Shown here one piece after another: positions 1-8,055 of a stretch of 31,729 bases of DNA. The notes under the pieces are model-generated. The model was not told where the DNA came from. It saw nothing but the letters and a program-made list of their open reading frames with translations, and did no database searches. This DNA comes from a virus, in the IMG/VR virus record IMGVR_UViG_3300023174_000454, positions 1-31,729 of that record; one strand, given 5' to 3'. How positions within the stretch are numbered: the stretch's first letter is position 1; each line of letters starts with the position of its first letter. The position numbers and the translations under genes were made by a program.

Positions 1-57
1 CTTATCAGAGAGCCATACGTCAACTGCGACCTGTGGGCCGCGCTTGTTCTCAGTCAT
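1..57 (-). CDS. 5' end of an unidentified gene, cut by the window edge
   Basis: An ATG at 57-55 overlaps the TAA stop of the erf-like gene as TAATG, the junction used throughout this strand. The visible product is MTENKRGPQVAVDVWLSDK and continues beyond the window. The fragment is too short to assign. Its place directly after a nuclease and a single-strand annealing protein suggests a recombination or replication gene, but that is inference only. Confidence 0.55.
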   Translation of the reverse strand, partial: MTENKRGPQVAVDVWLSDK

Positions 58-572
58 TAGAAATCAAACTCCCCTACTTCAACCTTCTTCGCTGGGGCTG
101 GAGCGACGCGCTCCTGATCCCCAAACAGCGCCTTTGCCGCAGACGACACCTTGTCCGTTGCAATGTCTCCCTCTGGGTCATCGCCCGTTGGTACAAGGAA
201 GCCGAGCAGCAGCGCGTACTTCAGTGCGCCAGTGGCAGCCTTGTACGCCGCCTTGTCGCCTGAGTCCGCGCCCGTGCCGATGGACTGGAACGAGATAGTC
301 TCGCCCGTCTCGCCGTCGGTCAGCGTCCATGTGAAGCGCAGCGTCAGCAACGACTGCTTGCCGCTGGGCGTAAGCCCTTCACTAATCACATCAATGTTCG
401 TTGGTGTCATCGACACATTGAGAGCAGCCAACTGCTCTCGCACCTTGTCGGCAACAACCGATGCCTGAACGAACTTGTATCCCTGCGCTGAGTTGGTTCC
501 CGTCTTGGGAACATAACCCACCGCCTCCATAACCTTGGCGATCTTCGCCGCGAGCTTGACTGGCTGCGTCAT
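57..572 (-). CDS. erf: Erf-family single-strand DNA annealing protein
   Basis: This 171-residue protein matches the ERF family of phage recombinases, which bind single-stranded DNA and anneal complementary strands in recombination and genome circularisation. The family core is visible as GYKFVQ near residue 31 and as the conserved block with GADSGDKAAYKAATGALKYA at about 101-120, followed by LLLGF and GDDPE. The C-terminus is acidic and aromatic (EFDF), as in many SSB-interacting phage proteins. I chose the ATG at 572 over an in-frame start at 614. It has an AAAGGAG Shine-Dalgarno eight bases upstream and overlaps the preceding nuclease stop as ATGA. Pairing with a Cas4-like nuclease suggests a two-part exonuclease and annealase system. 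Confidence 0.9.
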   Translation of the reverse strand: MTQPVKLAAKIAKVMEAVGYVPKTGTNSAQGYKFVQASVVADKVREQLAALNVSMTPTNIDVISEGLTPSGKQSLLTLRFTWTLTDGETGETISFQSIGTGADSGDKAAYKAATGALKYALLLGFLVPTGDDPEGDIATDKVSSAAKALFGDQERVAPAPAKKVEVGEFDF

Positions 573-1243
573 CCTCTGCACTCCTTTAACCACTGGCAGC
601 CCTTGCAGGGCCACTCCGCCTTCATATCCTTCCCCTTGCGGGACGGCAAACGGGGCGGCTTCCGTTCACCAAAGTATTGTAGCACACGCAAGACACGCAC
701 GGCGCGTTCGCGCCACGCCCTGTCCAGCGTGAACTCCACAATCTGGAAGTTGTCGGCAGCGACATAGACCACACGGGCTTCGTGTGGGTCGCCTGTCTGC
801 AACTCCAGAATATGTGCGTAAATGGACGCCTGGATTGCGTGCTCAGGCTTGACGCCCTTGAGGTACTGCATTCCACGGCTGTTGATCGACTTGTACTCCC
901 AGACCTCATTGATGCCATCCTTGCGGAGCACCACAGCATCGGCATTGCCAGAGAAGTTGTACTCGTCCCAGACCAGCGGCACTTCCTCTCGGAATGACTC
1001 CAGCAGACCAAGCCGCTCGGCTTCACGCCCAGCTCGGTTCAGGACTTCGGCAACGACATGACCTCGCTCAAAGACACGGTAGAGACTGTCGGGGAATGGG
1101 TTGCTTGGCTCCACCTTTTCAGCGTTGTACCACTGTTGACGAATGCAGGCTCCCAACAGGGAACCACGCCAACGGCGAGCCGATGGTCGACCGACCTCAG
1201 CCTTCGCCTTTAGCGCGACATCAAGAACCTGCGAGACGTTCAT
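569..1243 (-). CDS. Cas4/RecB-like PD-(D/E)XK exonuclease
   Basis: The 224-residue product has the PD-(D/E)XK nuclease core. His62 lies in GHVV, Asp102 in GNADAV, and Glu116 and Lys118 in WEYKS; Gln138 follows before YAHIL. Four cysteines (Cys33, then Cys213, Cys216 and Cys222 in CKGCQWLKEC) match the split Fe-S cluster signature of Cas4 and AddB-type nucleases. Such proteins resect DNA ends. The next gene encodes an Erf annealase, so this nuclease probably makes its single-stranded substrate. There are no Cas genes or repeats nearby, so a role in CRISPR adaptation is not supported. The ATG at 1243 overlaps the upstream stop as ATGA. Confidence 0.85.
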   Translation of the reverse strand: MNVSQVLDVALKAKAEVGRPSARRWRGSLLGACIRQQWYNAEKVEPSNPFPDSLYRVFERGHVVAEVLNRAGREAERLGLLESFREEVPLVWDEYNFSGNADAVVLRKDGINEVWEYKSINSRGMQYLKGVKPEHAIQASIYAHILELQTGDPHEARVVYVAADNFQIVEFTLDRAWRERAVRVLRVLQYFGERKPPRLPSRKGKDMKAEWPCKGCQWLKECRG

Positions 1244-2196
1244 TCGCCCAACAACTTCTTGTACATCTCGGTGCGCGTTGGTAGGTAATCATAGCGGCGC
1301 AAGCAATGAGATACGCGCCACAGATTGTCTGGATTGTGTGTCGTCTTCAACTCGCCCTCCCTAATTTCCAGGTTGTACAACGCTCGTGAGTTGTCCATGT
1401 GGTAATCACGACGGTCGCCGTCGCCACTACCGTACTCTACACGAACTGAGAGCGCATCACCAACTCGACTGGCCAAGTCATAAACCGTGATGTTCTCAGC
1501 GCAGAGGTTGAGGATACCACGAACGGCTGGACTGAGGGCGGCGAGCGCAATGCCCCACGCCGCATCGTCTACGTGAAGGATTGGTCGTCGGGCATCCGAC
1601 ATTGGTCGGATCACGCCATTGTGGATTGCTTCCCAAACGAAGGCATTGACCACAAGGTCACGCCGCATATTGGGCGACTCGCCCCAGAGCGTGCCAAGGC
1701 GGAGTGATACCCACGGGTGGTGATCCTGACCAAGGAGCCACGCATCCATCGCTGCCTTGGTCCGACCATAGGCAGAGAGCGGATTAACTGGTGAGAACTC
1801 CGTAGATGGTTGGGTCTCACCAGCTCCGTAGACGGATGCAGACGAAATGTAGATGAACTTGCCCGATGGGTTCTCGTGCCAGAACCGCTTCGCTTGGAGC
1901 ATCGGCTGCTCGTAGTTAGACCATTGCGTATCTAGGACATTCAGTTCACCGAGTGGATCATTGGAGACGGCAGCCAGCCAGACGATGATATCGTATGAGC
2001 CAAGTGGATCAAGGTCGACTAAGCGTGCATCCAGTCCATTGCGCTCGCTGTGCGGAATGTGTTGACCTTGTAGTTCGTTGATCGTTTCGGTATACCAGTC
2101 CTCATCCAGACCGTGGACGGTGACGCCGCCACGCTTGAGGTGCTTGACGACAAGTGGCCCTAGGTAGCCACGGTGTCCAACGATTAGTGCTTTCAT
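1240..2196 (-). CDS. NAD(P)-dependent sugar epimerase/dehydratase (extended SDR)
   Basis: The 318-residue protein is an extended short-chain dehydrogenase of the nucleotide-sugar type. The N-terminus has a Rossmann strand and glycine motif (VGHRGYLG, residues 6-13). The catalytic serine region is SSASVYG (118-124), and the YxxxK pair is Tyr143 and Lys147 in YGRTK. Family members epimerise, dehydrate or reduce NDP-sugars; the exact substrate cannot be read here. It overlaps the neighbouring RmlD-like gene by ATGA, has an AAAGGA Shine-Dalgarno, and probably works in the same pathway. It may act with the cytidylyltransferase and glycosyltransferases elsewhere in the window. Confidence 0.85.
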   Translation of the reverse strand: MKALIVGHRGYLGPLVVKHLKRGGVTVHGLDEDWYTETINELQGQHIPHSERNGLDARLVDLDPLGSYDIIVWLAAVSNDPLGELNVLDTQWSNYEQPMLQAKRFWHENPSGKFIYISSASVYGAGETQPSTEFSPVNPLSAYGRTKAAMDAWLLGQDHHPWVSLRLGTLWGESPNMRRDLVVNAFVWEAIHNGVIRPMSDARRPILHVDDAAWGIALAALSPAVRGILNLCAENITVYDLASRVGDALSVRVEYGSGDGDRRDYHMDNSRALYNLEIREGELKTTHNPDNLWRVSHCLRRYDYLPTRTEMYKKLLGE

Positions 2197-3038
2197 CGCG
2201 TGATCCTTTCTTCAGCCAACTGGCCTTTGCAATATTCTTCCAGCGCAATCATCCAATGTCGGAACGGGATAAGCCGAGTATTGATGAGCGCCCCATGCTT
2301 TGGTCGAGTCTTGTCGTTGCGAACAGAGCCAGTCACCTTCTGCTTGTTCTTGCGGAACTTGCGAGCAACCTGTGCCAGCAACGCCCAGTCAGCCCTGCCA
2401 CTACCGACAAGGTGGTAGATGCCGTCGTACTTGCTATCTAGTGCCATGTCTACAATCATGCCAACCACGTCTGGCAAGTACGTTGGATGGAAGTATTGGT
2501 CAATTGGGAGATCTAGCGAGTTGGGACTCATGATGGCAAAGTCTACGAAGCTTGGCTTAAATGGCGATGGGTAGATTCCAAACGGACTACTGATGCGTGC
2601 GACTACGCCGTTGTTTGCTAAAACCACGTGTTCACCCTTTGTCTTGGTCTGCCCGTAGATGCTCAATGCGCCCTTGGTTTCAGCGTTCTCATCCAGCGGT
2701 CGATCCTCTTCGTTGCGGTCAAACACGTAGTCCGTGCTGATGTACACCTGTCGCACGTGCTGCCCAATCGTGGATGGCAGTACGACGTTAGCAGTCACCG
2801 CAGCGCCAGGATCTTTCTCGCAGGCTACGATGTCTCGCTGTGCCGCGCAGTTGATGACGCTCGTCACCTTATGCTCACGGATTAGATCTGGGATGCTGTC
2901 AACTGTGTACAAAACAGAAACGCCCGACTCGCCAATAGGCGCAGCCGAGCGTGAGAAGACAATATGTGGCAGCGCCCGACGGCGCAGCTCTGCAAGAACA
3001 TGTTGGGCTACTTGCCCAGTACCTACGACCCCTATCAT
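2193..3038 (-). CDS. RmlD-like dTDP-4-dehydrorhamnose reductase family protein
   Basis: This 281-residue SDR resembles the RmlD substrate-binding family. It has an N-terminal VGTGQVAQ nucleotide-binding turn (5-12), NCAAQRDIVACEKD in the region where RmlD carries NCAAYT..D.AE, STDYVFD at 101-107, and the catalytic YGQTK (Tyr128, Lys132). RmlD makes the final reduction to dTDP-rhamnose or a related deoxysugar. RmlA, B and C are not in the window, so the sugar could be drawn from the host pool or could be another deoxysugar. The ATG at 3038 follows GAAAGGG. The gene runs into the next SDR by ATGA overlap, so the two are translated together. Confidence 0.85.
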   Translation of the reverse strand: MIGVVGTGQVAQHVLAELRRRALPHIVFSRSAAPIGESGVSVLYTVDSIPDLIREHKVTSVINCAAQRDIVACEKDPGAAVTANVVLPSTIGQHVRQVYISTDYVFDRNEEDRPLDENAETKGALSIYGQTKTKGEHVVLANNGVVARISSPFGIYPSPFKPSFVDFAIMSPNSLDLPIDQYFHPTYLPDVVGMIVDMALDSKYDGIYHLVGSGRADWALLAQVARKFRKNKQKVTGSVRNDKTRPKHGALINTRLIPFRHWMIALEEYCKGQLAEERITR

Positions 3039-3068
3039 CTCGACCCTTTCGTTATGGATTTGTTGTGA

Positions 3069-4220
3069 TTACTTTACCACACTCTTGGGCTGGTAACGTT
3101 TTCCACGCCACACCAGTTCCGTCCCTGTCCACGATGCGAAGTCAGGCTGCCATTGGCCAGCCTCTTCGCCCCACAGTTCAATGACCGCAAAGCCAGCAGC
3201 CCAGCGGCTGACCTGGTGCTGGGCAAGGTAGCCCAACTCCGTCCGTCGGCACATCATTCCCGTGGAGATGGCGGCAGTACGACGCTGCTCAATGCCAGCA
3301 AAGCCACCAACCGTCTTGAACGCCACACCTTGCGAGTGGTCGTGACCACCGACGACGGAGACACCAGCGGCGTCCACAATCGGCAGGATGCTGGCGCCAC
3401 CGCCCGTGCTGCGGGAGTATGTCCCGTGCGTGGCGATGAGGTCTGGGGCGATCTGGTAGTACGAACGGAAATGTTCTGGTCCAGCATACGCCAATCCTTC
3501 AGAAAGACATGGCGTAATATCCAATGCGTCAAGGCGCAACAAGTTCGCCAGCGAGAGAATCTCTCGACCTTCGGAATCGGTCATGCCGACCAACTCAGGC
3601 GCACGCTTTGCCAGCCACTTTGAGAGGCGAGCTTCGTGGTTGCCGTACAAGAAAAAGATCTGCGCCTCTGGCCCAGCCGATGCGCGGATCTCAGCGAGTC
3701 GTCGGTGCGCGTGGTTGAGTTCTTCCTGCACAGGCATTCCCAGACGTGGGTCTCGGTCATACGCCGACACCGCCGTGAGGTCTAGGATGTCACCCGTCAG
3801 CACGATGCGATCTGGTCGCTCTGCTGCCAAGAAGGTGAGGAAAGATGCGTACACCTCTGGGTCTTCAAAGGGAAACTGGAAGTCCCCCGCCGCCACAACC
3901 AGTTCGTTTGTGCTTTCTCTGAGAGAGCCAATCCTTGGAATGTAGTCTAGTTGCACTGGCTCTACTGGTGTGATAAGATCCTCAGCCTTGGGGGGGTAAG
4001 GGGGGGTATCTCTCTTAACCAGACCCCCTCTAAAAGACCGATCCCCCTCTAAAGAAGACCAGTCCCCCTCTGGGGAGGGGGTGTGGGGGAGGGGGTTGGA
4101 CAGCAAGAACTTCTGATATCTCTTCTGCGCTTGATCCTTGGTGAGGCCAAGCTTTAACCCAATAATCGAGAACGGAAGCCCCATCTGCCGCATGGCATGG
4201 ATGTCTTGTTCTAGACTCAT
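3069..4220 (-). CDS. Metallophosphoesterase with N-terminal HTH-like segment
   Basis: The 383-residue protein has calcineurin-like phosphoesterase motifs: GDFQ (112-115), GDILD (143-147), GNHE (193-196), THG with His265, and GGHDH (291-295). The first motif normally reads DxH; here the histidine is Gln115, so metal binding at that site may be altered. Residues 1-40 look like a small helix-turn-helix (MGLPFSIIGLKLGLTKDQAQ). Residues 41-80 are a Pro/Gly-rich linker whose DNA is a low-complexity repeat, described separately. Members cleave phosphomonoesters, phosphodiesters or nucleotides; this substrate is unknown. The Shine-Dalgarno GGGAG sits beside a small hairpin at 4231-4248. Confidence 0.8.
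   Translation of the reverse strand: MSLEQDIHAMRQMGLPFSIIGLKLGLTKDQAQKRYQKFLLSNPLPHTPSPEGDWSSLEGDRSFRGGLVKRDTPPYPPKAEDLITPVEPVQLDYIPRIGSLRESTNELVVAAGDFQFPFEDPEVYASFLTFLAAERPDRIVLTGDILDLTAVSAYDRDPRLGMPVQEELNHAHRRLAEIRASAGPEAQIFFLYGNHEARLSKWLAKRAPELVGMTDSEGREILSLANLLRLDALDITPCLSEGLAYAGPEHFRSYYQIAPDLIATHGTYSRSTGGGASILPIVDAAGVSVVGGHDHSQGVAFKTVGGFAGIEQRRTAAISTGMMCRRTELGYLAQHQVSRWAAGFAVIELWGEEAGQWQPDFASWTGTELVWRGKRYQPKSVVK
3981..4100 (-). repeat. REP-like G-run repeat inserted in frame in the phosphoesterase gene
   Basis: On the coding strand the block contains three copies of AGAGGGGG (plus-strand CCCCCTCT at 4024-4031, 4043-4050 and 4064-4071), spaced 19 and 21 bases apart. It is bounded by long C-runs and G-runs. 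The translation (PSPEGDWSS, LEGDRSF, RGGLV, TPPYPPK) looks like the in-frame reading of the G-run palindromic intergenic repeats I recall from cyanobacterial and Chloroflexi genomes. It lies exactly between the HTH-like segment and the catalytic domain, where an insertion would be tolerated. Confidence 0.6.
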
Positions 4221-4230
4221 GTATACTCCC

Positions 4231-4248
4231 AGCCTACGGTAATAGGCT
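4231..4248 (-). promoter_or_regulatory. Hairpin beside the phosphoesterase Shine-Dalgarno
   Basis: On the minus strand AGCCTA-TTACCG-TAGGCT forms a 6-bp stem. It contains the last codons and the TAG stop of the upstream membrane-protein gene. GGGAG, the ribosome binding site for the ATG at 4220, follows directly. It could modulate coupling between the two genes. The stem is short, so chance is possible. Confidence 0.35.
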
Positions 4249-4470
4249 TACGATCAGGGTTGCTACCACGCCCACAGCGGACACAGTAATCCCTATCTTC
4301 CATTGTACACCAATCGTGCGATCATTGTTGTTTTCCACAATGGCAGAAGCCTTTGCCTGATCTACCTCAACAATTCGAAGGCGCTCATCAATGGAGTCCA
4401 GCTTGGCAGAGAGGTCTTTGCGGACATCCTCAATGGCATTAAGGAGTGTGCTAAACTGGCTTCCTGTCAT
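4234..4470 (-). CDS. Small membrane protein with coiled coil, possible holin-like
   Basis: The 78-residue protein has an N-terminal amphipathic or coiled-coil stretch (about 5-50, rich in Asp, Glu, Leu and Lys) and one C-terminal transmembrane helix (about 55-76, GITVSAVGVVATLIVSLL). This layout resembles XhlA-type haemolysin or holin-associated phage proteins. A structural role is equally possible, because it follows the tail genes. Its ATG overlaps the tail-hub stop as ATGA. The assignment rests on topology alone. Another holin-like domain exists at the end of the peptidase at 23129-24253. Confidence 0.65.
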   Translation of the reverse strand: MTGSQFSTLLNAIEDVRKDLSAKLDSIDERLRIVEVDQAKASAIVENNNDRTIGVQWKIGITVSAVGVVATLIVSLLP

Positions 4471-6533
4471 CTTCGAGAAGCCCTAATGAATTGCGGAGTG
4501 ACAGCACCTGGACTGCCAATGCTGGCAGCAGGTGTTCCAGAAGCGGATTGACTACCACCGCCACCAAAGGCAGCAGCAAACGAAGAACCCTGCACTAGAT
4601 CAAGTTCCAGTAGTTCTTGGCCATTAGATTCGCCAAACCATCTTGCTCCAGAAATGACAAACGGCTCGTTGATATTCACTAACCCATGTTCAACGTTTAC
4701 GCCAATGGAATCTCCGACATCCCAGTTGTAGAATGGATCAATGCCATCTACGGTAACTCTGAGAGAAACCTGCTTGGTGTTCTTGGGAACGCTTGGAGAT
4801 ACTGTTGTGTCAAGAGAGCCGTACAAAGTAAGCATTCGATTGGCTTCGTTTTGTGCCGATGCAGCATTGACGAATCCACCCTTGGCGGCAACGAGGGGAA
4901 TGTTTCCATAGGCTGCAATGCTGGCGCTATCAGAAGCTGACGCTCCGATGATCTGCGCCCCAGATGCTCCTTGACCAGTTGATCCGCTAAGGTATCGCTC
5001 TGTTGGGACAATGGTAATATTATTGCGGACCTTCGCAAATCCAGGAGAGAATGAATAGGACTTGATGTTCTCTGGATACTTCAATGACGGTCCAGTGGTA
5101 ATGGCAGTACTAGAAACGTTTAACGATAATTTGAAGTTGCCGCTATACGATGATCCAGCAATGGGTTTGTTGATGCCAAAGATTGCCTTCGTTCCGCCGC
5201 CGCGTGCTCCCATCTCAAGGTCACAGATGTCGCCAATATAATCCAGTGACGGTTGACCAGCGGAGTATGTGGTATGCGTTGTATAGGTAGATCCACTGAC
5301 GCTTAGTGAGGCATACCTAATACGAGAACTTGAGGAAGTTGTCTTTGCGTTATTAAAAACGCGCTGAACAATTGAAGAGACATCTTCAGTGCCTTGACCG
5401 AGAGTTACCTCTGGAGTGGATTTAGTTTTTGTGTCCTGAGATACATACCACTTGTTTGTAGCCGTAGAGAATGTAGCATAGATTCCAGCGTAAAGTTGCA
5501 AACTATATGTCAAGCCATTTCTAAATGCGTAAACGGTTTGTGTCCCAGTTTTGTTAGAGGAGCCAGTCGGGGTTTCAATAAGCGTGGATGCAACTGTTGC
5601 AGAGTTAGCGCCAGCAGAAACAAGAGCAGTGTAAAGGTTTTCTCGTGCAGAAAATGGCAAAATATCAACCACTCGATTTTGAGCCTTAAATCGATTAACC
5701 CCAGAAGAGGAGTCAGCTGCAATGTTAAATTCTGCAATTCTTCCAGTTGCCCCGATTGGCGGATCGCCAAGGTCTAGTGATCCTGGGGGCGATGCAAAAA
5801 TTCCAACCCGCATCATTGGAGTATTTGCGAATCCTCCAGTCCATGTAAGACCGCCAAAGGTACCAGTAAATCCACCCGTAAGTGATGTTGATCCAGTCCA
5901 CGCAAGGCTATATGTCAACTGTAAATATGGTGTTTGTACTGATGCTGTATACGTTGATGTTCCAGAAGTAATGCTAATAGTTTTTGTGGTATTTGCAATA
6001 GCAGAAATTGTTGCATCAGATACAGTCATTGTATCAACAACATCATAATTAACCTGACCCTTAGTGTCGTACGAAGAGCCATATACTTGGTCGGTCCCAG
6101 TCACTCCGTCGGTTGAATTAAAAATAGTTGTCTTTTGAACCGTGGCAAGGTTTGGGTTAATTGGAGAAATAGTTGCAAAGGTAATATTGCTTAATGGGGT
6201 AAAGATCTGGTTTAGGACGGCCTTGTAATCAATGCCACTGAATGTTGTTTCATATTCAGTAGAGGTATAGTCATTGAGCATTCCAGCTCCAACAAACTCC
6301 CATCTACTACGAGTGTCTGACCATCGACTAATCTCGTAATGGCGACGCAACGGTTGGAACTGTGAGATCTGTGGGTGATCGTTATTCAGTGTCCAATATG
6401 CAGATCCAACATCGTTAGCGTGTTCCTCAACGCCAATTGATTTCGCGTCATAAACAACAGCAACTTGCTGGTCTCTCCATCCAGAAGTCGACGTACTCCA
6501 GAGAATAAGGCGAAACTTCTTTTGATCGTTCAC
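4467..6533 (-). CDS. Tail hub / minor tail protein (Tal- or gp37-like)
   Basis: This protein of about 688 residues follows the Dit-like gene, as tail hub or Tal-type proteins do. The N-terminal part (FRLILWS, then ISRW, RWEFVGAGMLNDYTSTEY and FSGIDYKAVL within the first 110 residues) resembles the start of siphophage minor tail or ReqiPepy6 Gp37-like proteins that build the hub ring. The middle is Ser/Thr/Gly-rich and probably beta. The last part ends in an Ala/Gly/Ser-rich tail (about residues 655-688). I prefer the GTG start at 6533: it follows GAGG by seven bases and overlaps the upstream TGA as GTGA. A TTG six bases upstream is the alternative. Base composition here is more A+T-rich than in most of the window. 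Confidence 0.7.
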   Translation of the reverse strand: MNDQKKFRLILWSTSTSGWRDQQVAVVYDAKSIGVEEHANDVGSAYWTLNNDHPQISQFQPLRRHYEISRWSDTRSRWEFVGAGMLNDYTSTEYETTFSGIDYKAVLNQIFTPLSNITFATISPINPNLATVQKTTIFNSTDGVTGTDQVYGSSYDTKGQVNYDVVDTMTVSDATISAIANTTKTISITSGTSTYTASVQTPYLQLTYSLAWTGSTSLTGGFTGTFGGLTWTGGFANTPMMRVGIFASPPGSLDLGDPPIGATGRIAEFNIAADSSSGVNRFKAQNRVVDILPFSARENLYTALVSAGANSATVASTLIETPTGSSNKTGTQTVYAFRNGLTYSLQLYAGIYATFSTATNKWYVSQDTKTKSTPEVTLGQGTEDVSSIVQRVFNNAKTTSSSSRIRYASLSVSGSTYTTHTTYSAGQPSLDYIGDICDLEMGARGGGTKAIFGINKPIAGSSYSGNFKLSLNVSSTAITTGPSLKYPENIKSYSFSPGFAKVRNNITIVPTERYLSGSTGQGASGAQIIGASASDSASIAAYGNIPLVAAKGGFVNAASAQNEANRMLTLYGSLDTTVSPSVPKNTKQVSLRVTVDGIDPFYNWDVGDSIGVNVEHGLVNINEPFVISGARWFGESNGQELLELDLVQGSSFAAAFGGGGSQSASGTPAASIGSPGAVTPQFIRASRR

Positions 6534-7408
6534 AACCAAGCCTCATTGAAGGTATAGGTAATAGTTGTATTTGTTAACGATGACAGCGTTATAACGTTGG
6601 AACCTGGATATAGGTTTGGCAAAAAGGTCGTGCCGTCAAGGATATAGTTCATCTGCAATGAGCCAGCAACCGTCACCGCCCTAGTTGTACTGTTCAGGAT
6701 CGTTGTCGCGGAAGCGGCAACAACAATCACCGATGTCCAACTTGATGTTGAGATTGTTGCTGTCTGCTGCGCCCCAGTGTTAACAAAGGTAATCGTTGGG
6801 TAAGCTATGTAATTTCCGTTGTTGGTCAGCGTGTTTGAACCAACGGATAGCGTGCCAGTCTTTGCAGTTTGACTAATCTTCCTTGGGTCTTTGCACATCA
6901 ACGAAATGGCAGCCTTTGTAGAAACACCACGATCACTTGTCCTCGGTGTCACCAAATCATTGTTCAAATTATAAACTGGGAGACTTGTTGGTCGGACATT
7001 CAAATACAAAGGGATAAAACCTGTGCTAAATGCAGATGTGCTAACCGTGGCTTGATCAAACCTCAACGCACGAAACCCGTCATCGCTTGAAGCGAATGAC
7101 GGGTATGGCTGAAAAGCGGAGTTAAGGCCATTGAGATTATCGTAGAAGTCTGCCGACGATGAGCCGTATACCTGGACAATCATTTGAATTTGCCGATTGG
7201 TTAGCGTGGCAATGTTTGCCTCAGAACCATCTCGTTGAGCAAGAAGATCAACAAATCCAGCAACATTAGCATTGGCGTAGGAAACGCTCTCAAGCACGTA
7301 GCCGCTAAATGGCGTACCGACCGTGGGTGCGGTCGTGATGCTGTTGAGATTGAGATACGCTGAGGTCGCCGTACCAGTGGCAATCTTGATTTCCCTGTTG
7401 AAATCCAC
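6530..7408 (-). CDS. Distal-tail-like (Dit-like) tail protein
   Basis: The 292-residue product starts from a GTG preceded by GGGAGG at seven bases. It looks beta-rich. It has a tail-family layout: an N-terminal portion around VLESVSYANANVAGFVDLLAQRDGSE, where Dit proteins wrap the tail tube, then YGSSSADFYDNLNGLNSAF and a segment on domain scaling (LRFDQATVS, PLYLNVRPTSLP). The C-terminal half, from about residue 180, is a Thr/Ser/Asn-rich beta domain. Its position between the head-tail adaptor and the larger hub protein supports the call. Sequence similarity to named Dit proteins is only suggestive. Confidence 0.6.
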   Translation of the reverse strand: MDFNREIKIATGTATSAYLNLNSITTAPTVGTPFSGYVLESVSYANANVAGFVDLLAQRDGSEANIATLTNRQIQMIVQVYGSSSADFYDNLNGLNSAFQPYPSFASSDDGFRALRFDQATVSTSAFSTGFIPLYLNVRPTSLPVYNLNNDLVTPRTSDRGVSTKAAISLMCKDPRKISQTAKTGTLSVGSNTLTNNGNYIAYPTITFVNTGAQQTATISTSSWTSVIVVAASATTILNSTTRAVTVAGSLQMNYILDGTTFLPNLYPGSNVITLSSLTNTTITYTFNEAWL

Positions 7409-7410
7409 GA

Positions 7411-8055
7411 TCAGCCTCCCTTACGGAATCTTCGAATGCGGTTCTTCTCCTGGCGCCATCGCTGCTGGGCAGCAAGAGCAAGGTTGTTCATGCCAAGGGC
7501 AGAGATATCTGATGAGCCAGAGGAGACCTGCCACTGTTGATACTGCGCTCGGTCAAAGGTAAGCATCGTGAGCGCCTCTGCCTCAACGAAGACCTTGACC
7601 GCGTTCTGCGCGGTCGTGTCTAGGTTGGTGATAGAGCTGGTCTGCGCCGTGTTAATCTGCGTCCAATCTCCATAACCAACAATGTTGAGCGTACCCGTGC
7701 TTGCTGGCAAAACATAACGGGTTGGGAGATACAGGATTCCTCCATGTGCCTCCCAACCCGAATCGGGACCATCGCCAGACGAGGGTCGAACCGTCTCACG
7801 ATATTTCCCGCTTGCGTCATACACATCAACGCGCACTGGCCACGTCACCGTGGAGAGCGCAACGCTAAACACCGACCCACTAATCGGCTGGGTGAAGGCA
7901 GTGGACTGGATTACCTCTGATTGGTAGACATCGCCAATGGCATCAATGCCACGGTTGATGAGTTCACCGAGTTGGCCATCCGACCACGTGGTCCCGTTAG
8001 GGTCACGTAGGGAGAGCCGCAGCGAAGTGAGTAGGCTGGAAAATGTCGTGCTCAT
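7411..8055 (-). CDS. Head-tail adaptor/connector protein
   Basis: The 214-residue protein opens with LTSLRLSLRDPNGTTWSDGQLGELINRGIDAIGDVYQ, given here in part. This is the helix pattern typical of phage head-completion or adaptor proteins that attach below the portal: a short DPNGTxWSDxxLxxLIN block. The middle is beta-rich (VDVYDASGKYRETV, YLPTRYVLPASTGTLNIVGYG), and the C-terminus is helical and very basic (RWRQEKNRIRRFRKGG). It lies between capsid-associated and tail genes, where such a connector is expected. The ATG overlaps the glycosyltransferase stop as ATGA. Confidence 0.7.
   Translation of the reverse strand: MSTTFSSLLTSLRLSLRDPNGTTWSDGQLGELINRGIDAIGDVYQSEVIQSTAFTQPISGSVFSVALSTVTWPVRVDVYDASGKYRETVRPSSGDGPDSGWEAHGGILYLPTRYVLPASTGTLNIVGYGDWTQINTAQTSSITNLDTTAQNAVKVFVEAEALTMLTFDRAQYQQWQVSSGSSDISALGMNNLALAAQQRWRQEKNRIRRFRKGG

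Noticed and set aside
57-614. Longer erf start at 614
   Set aside because: The ATG at 572 has the AAAGGAG site and the ATGA coupling; the 14 extra residues would lie inside the nuclease gene.
569-1243. CRISPR adaptation locus because of the Cas4-like protein
   Set aside because: No Cas1, Cas2 or repeat-spacer array was seen; the coupling is to an Erf annealase.
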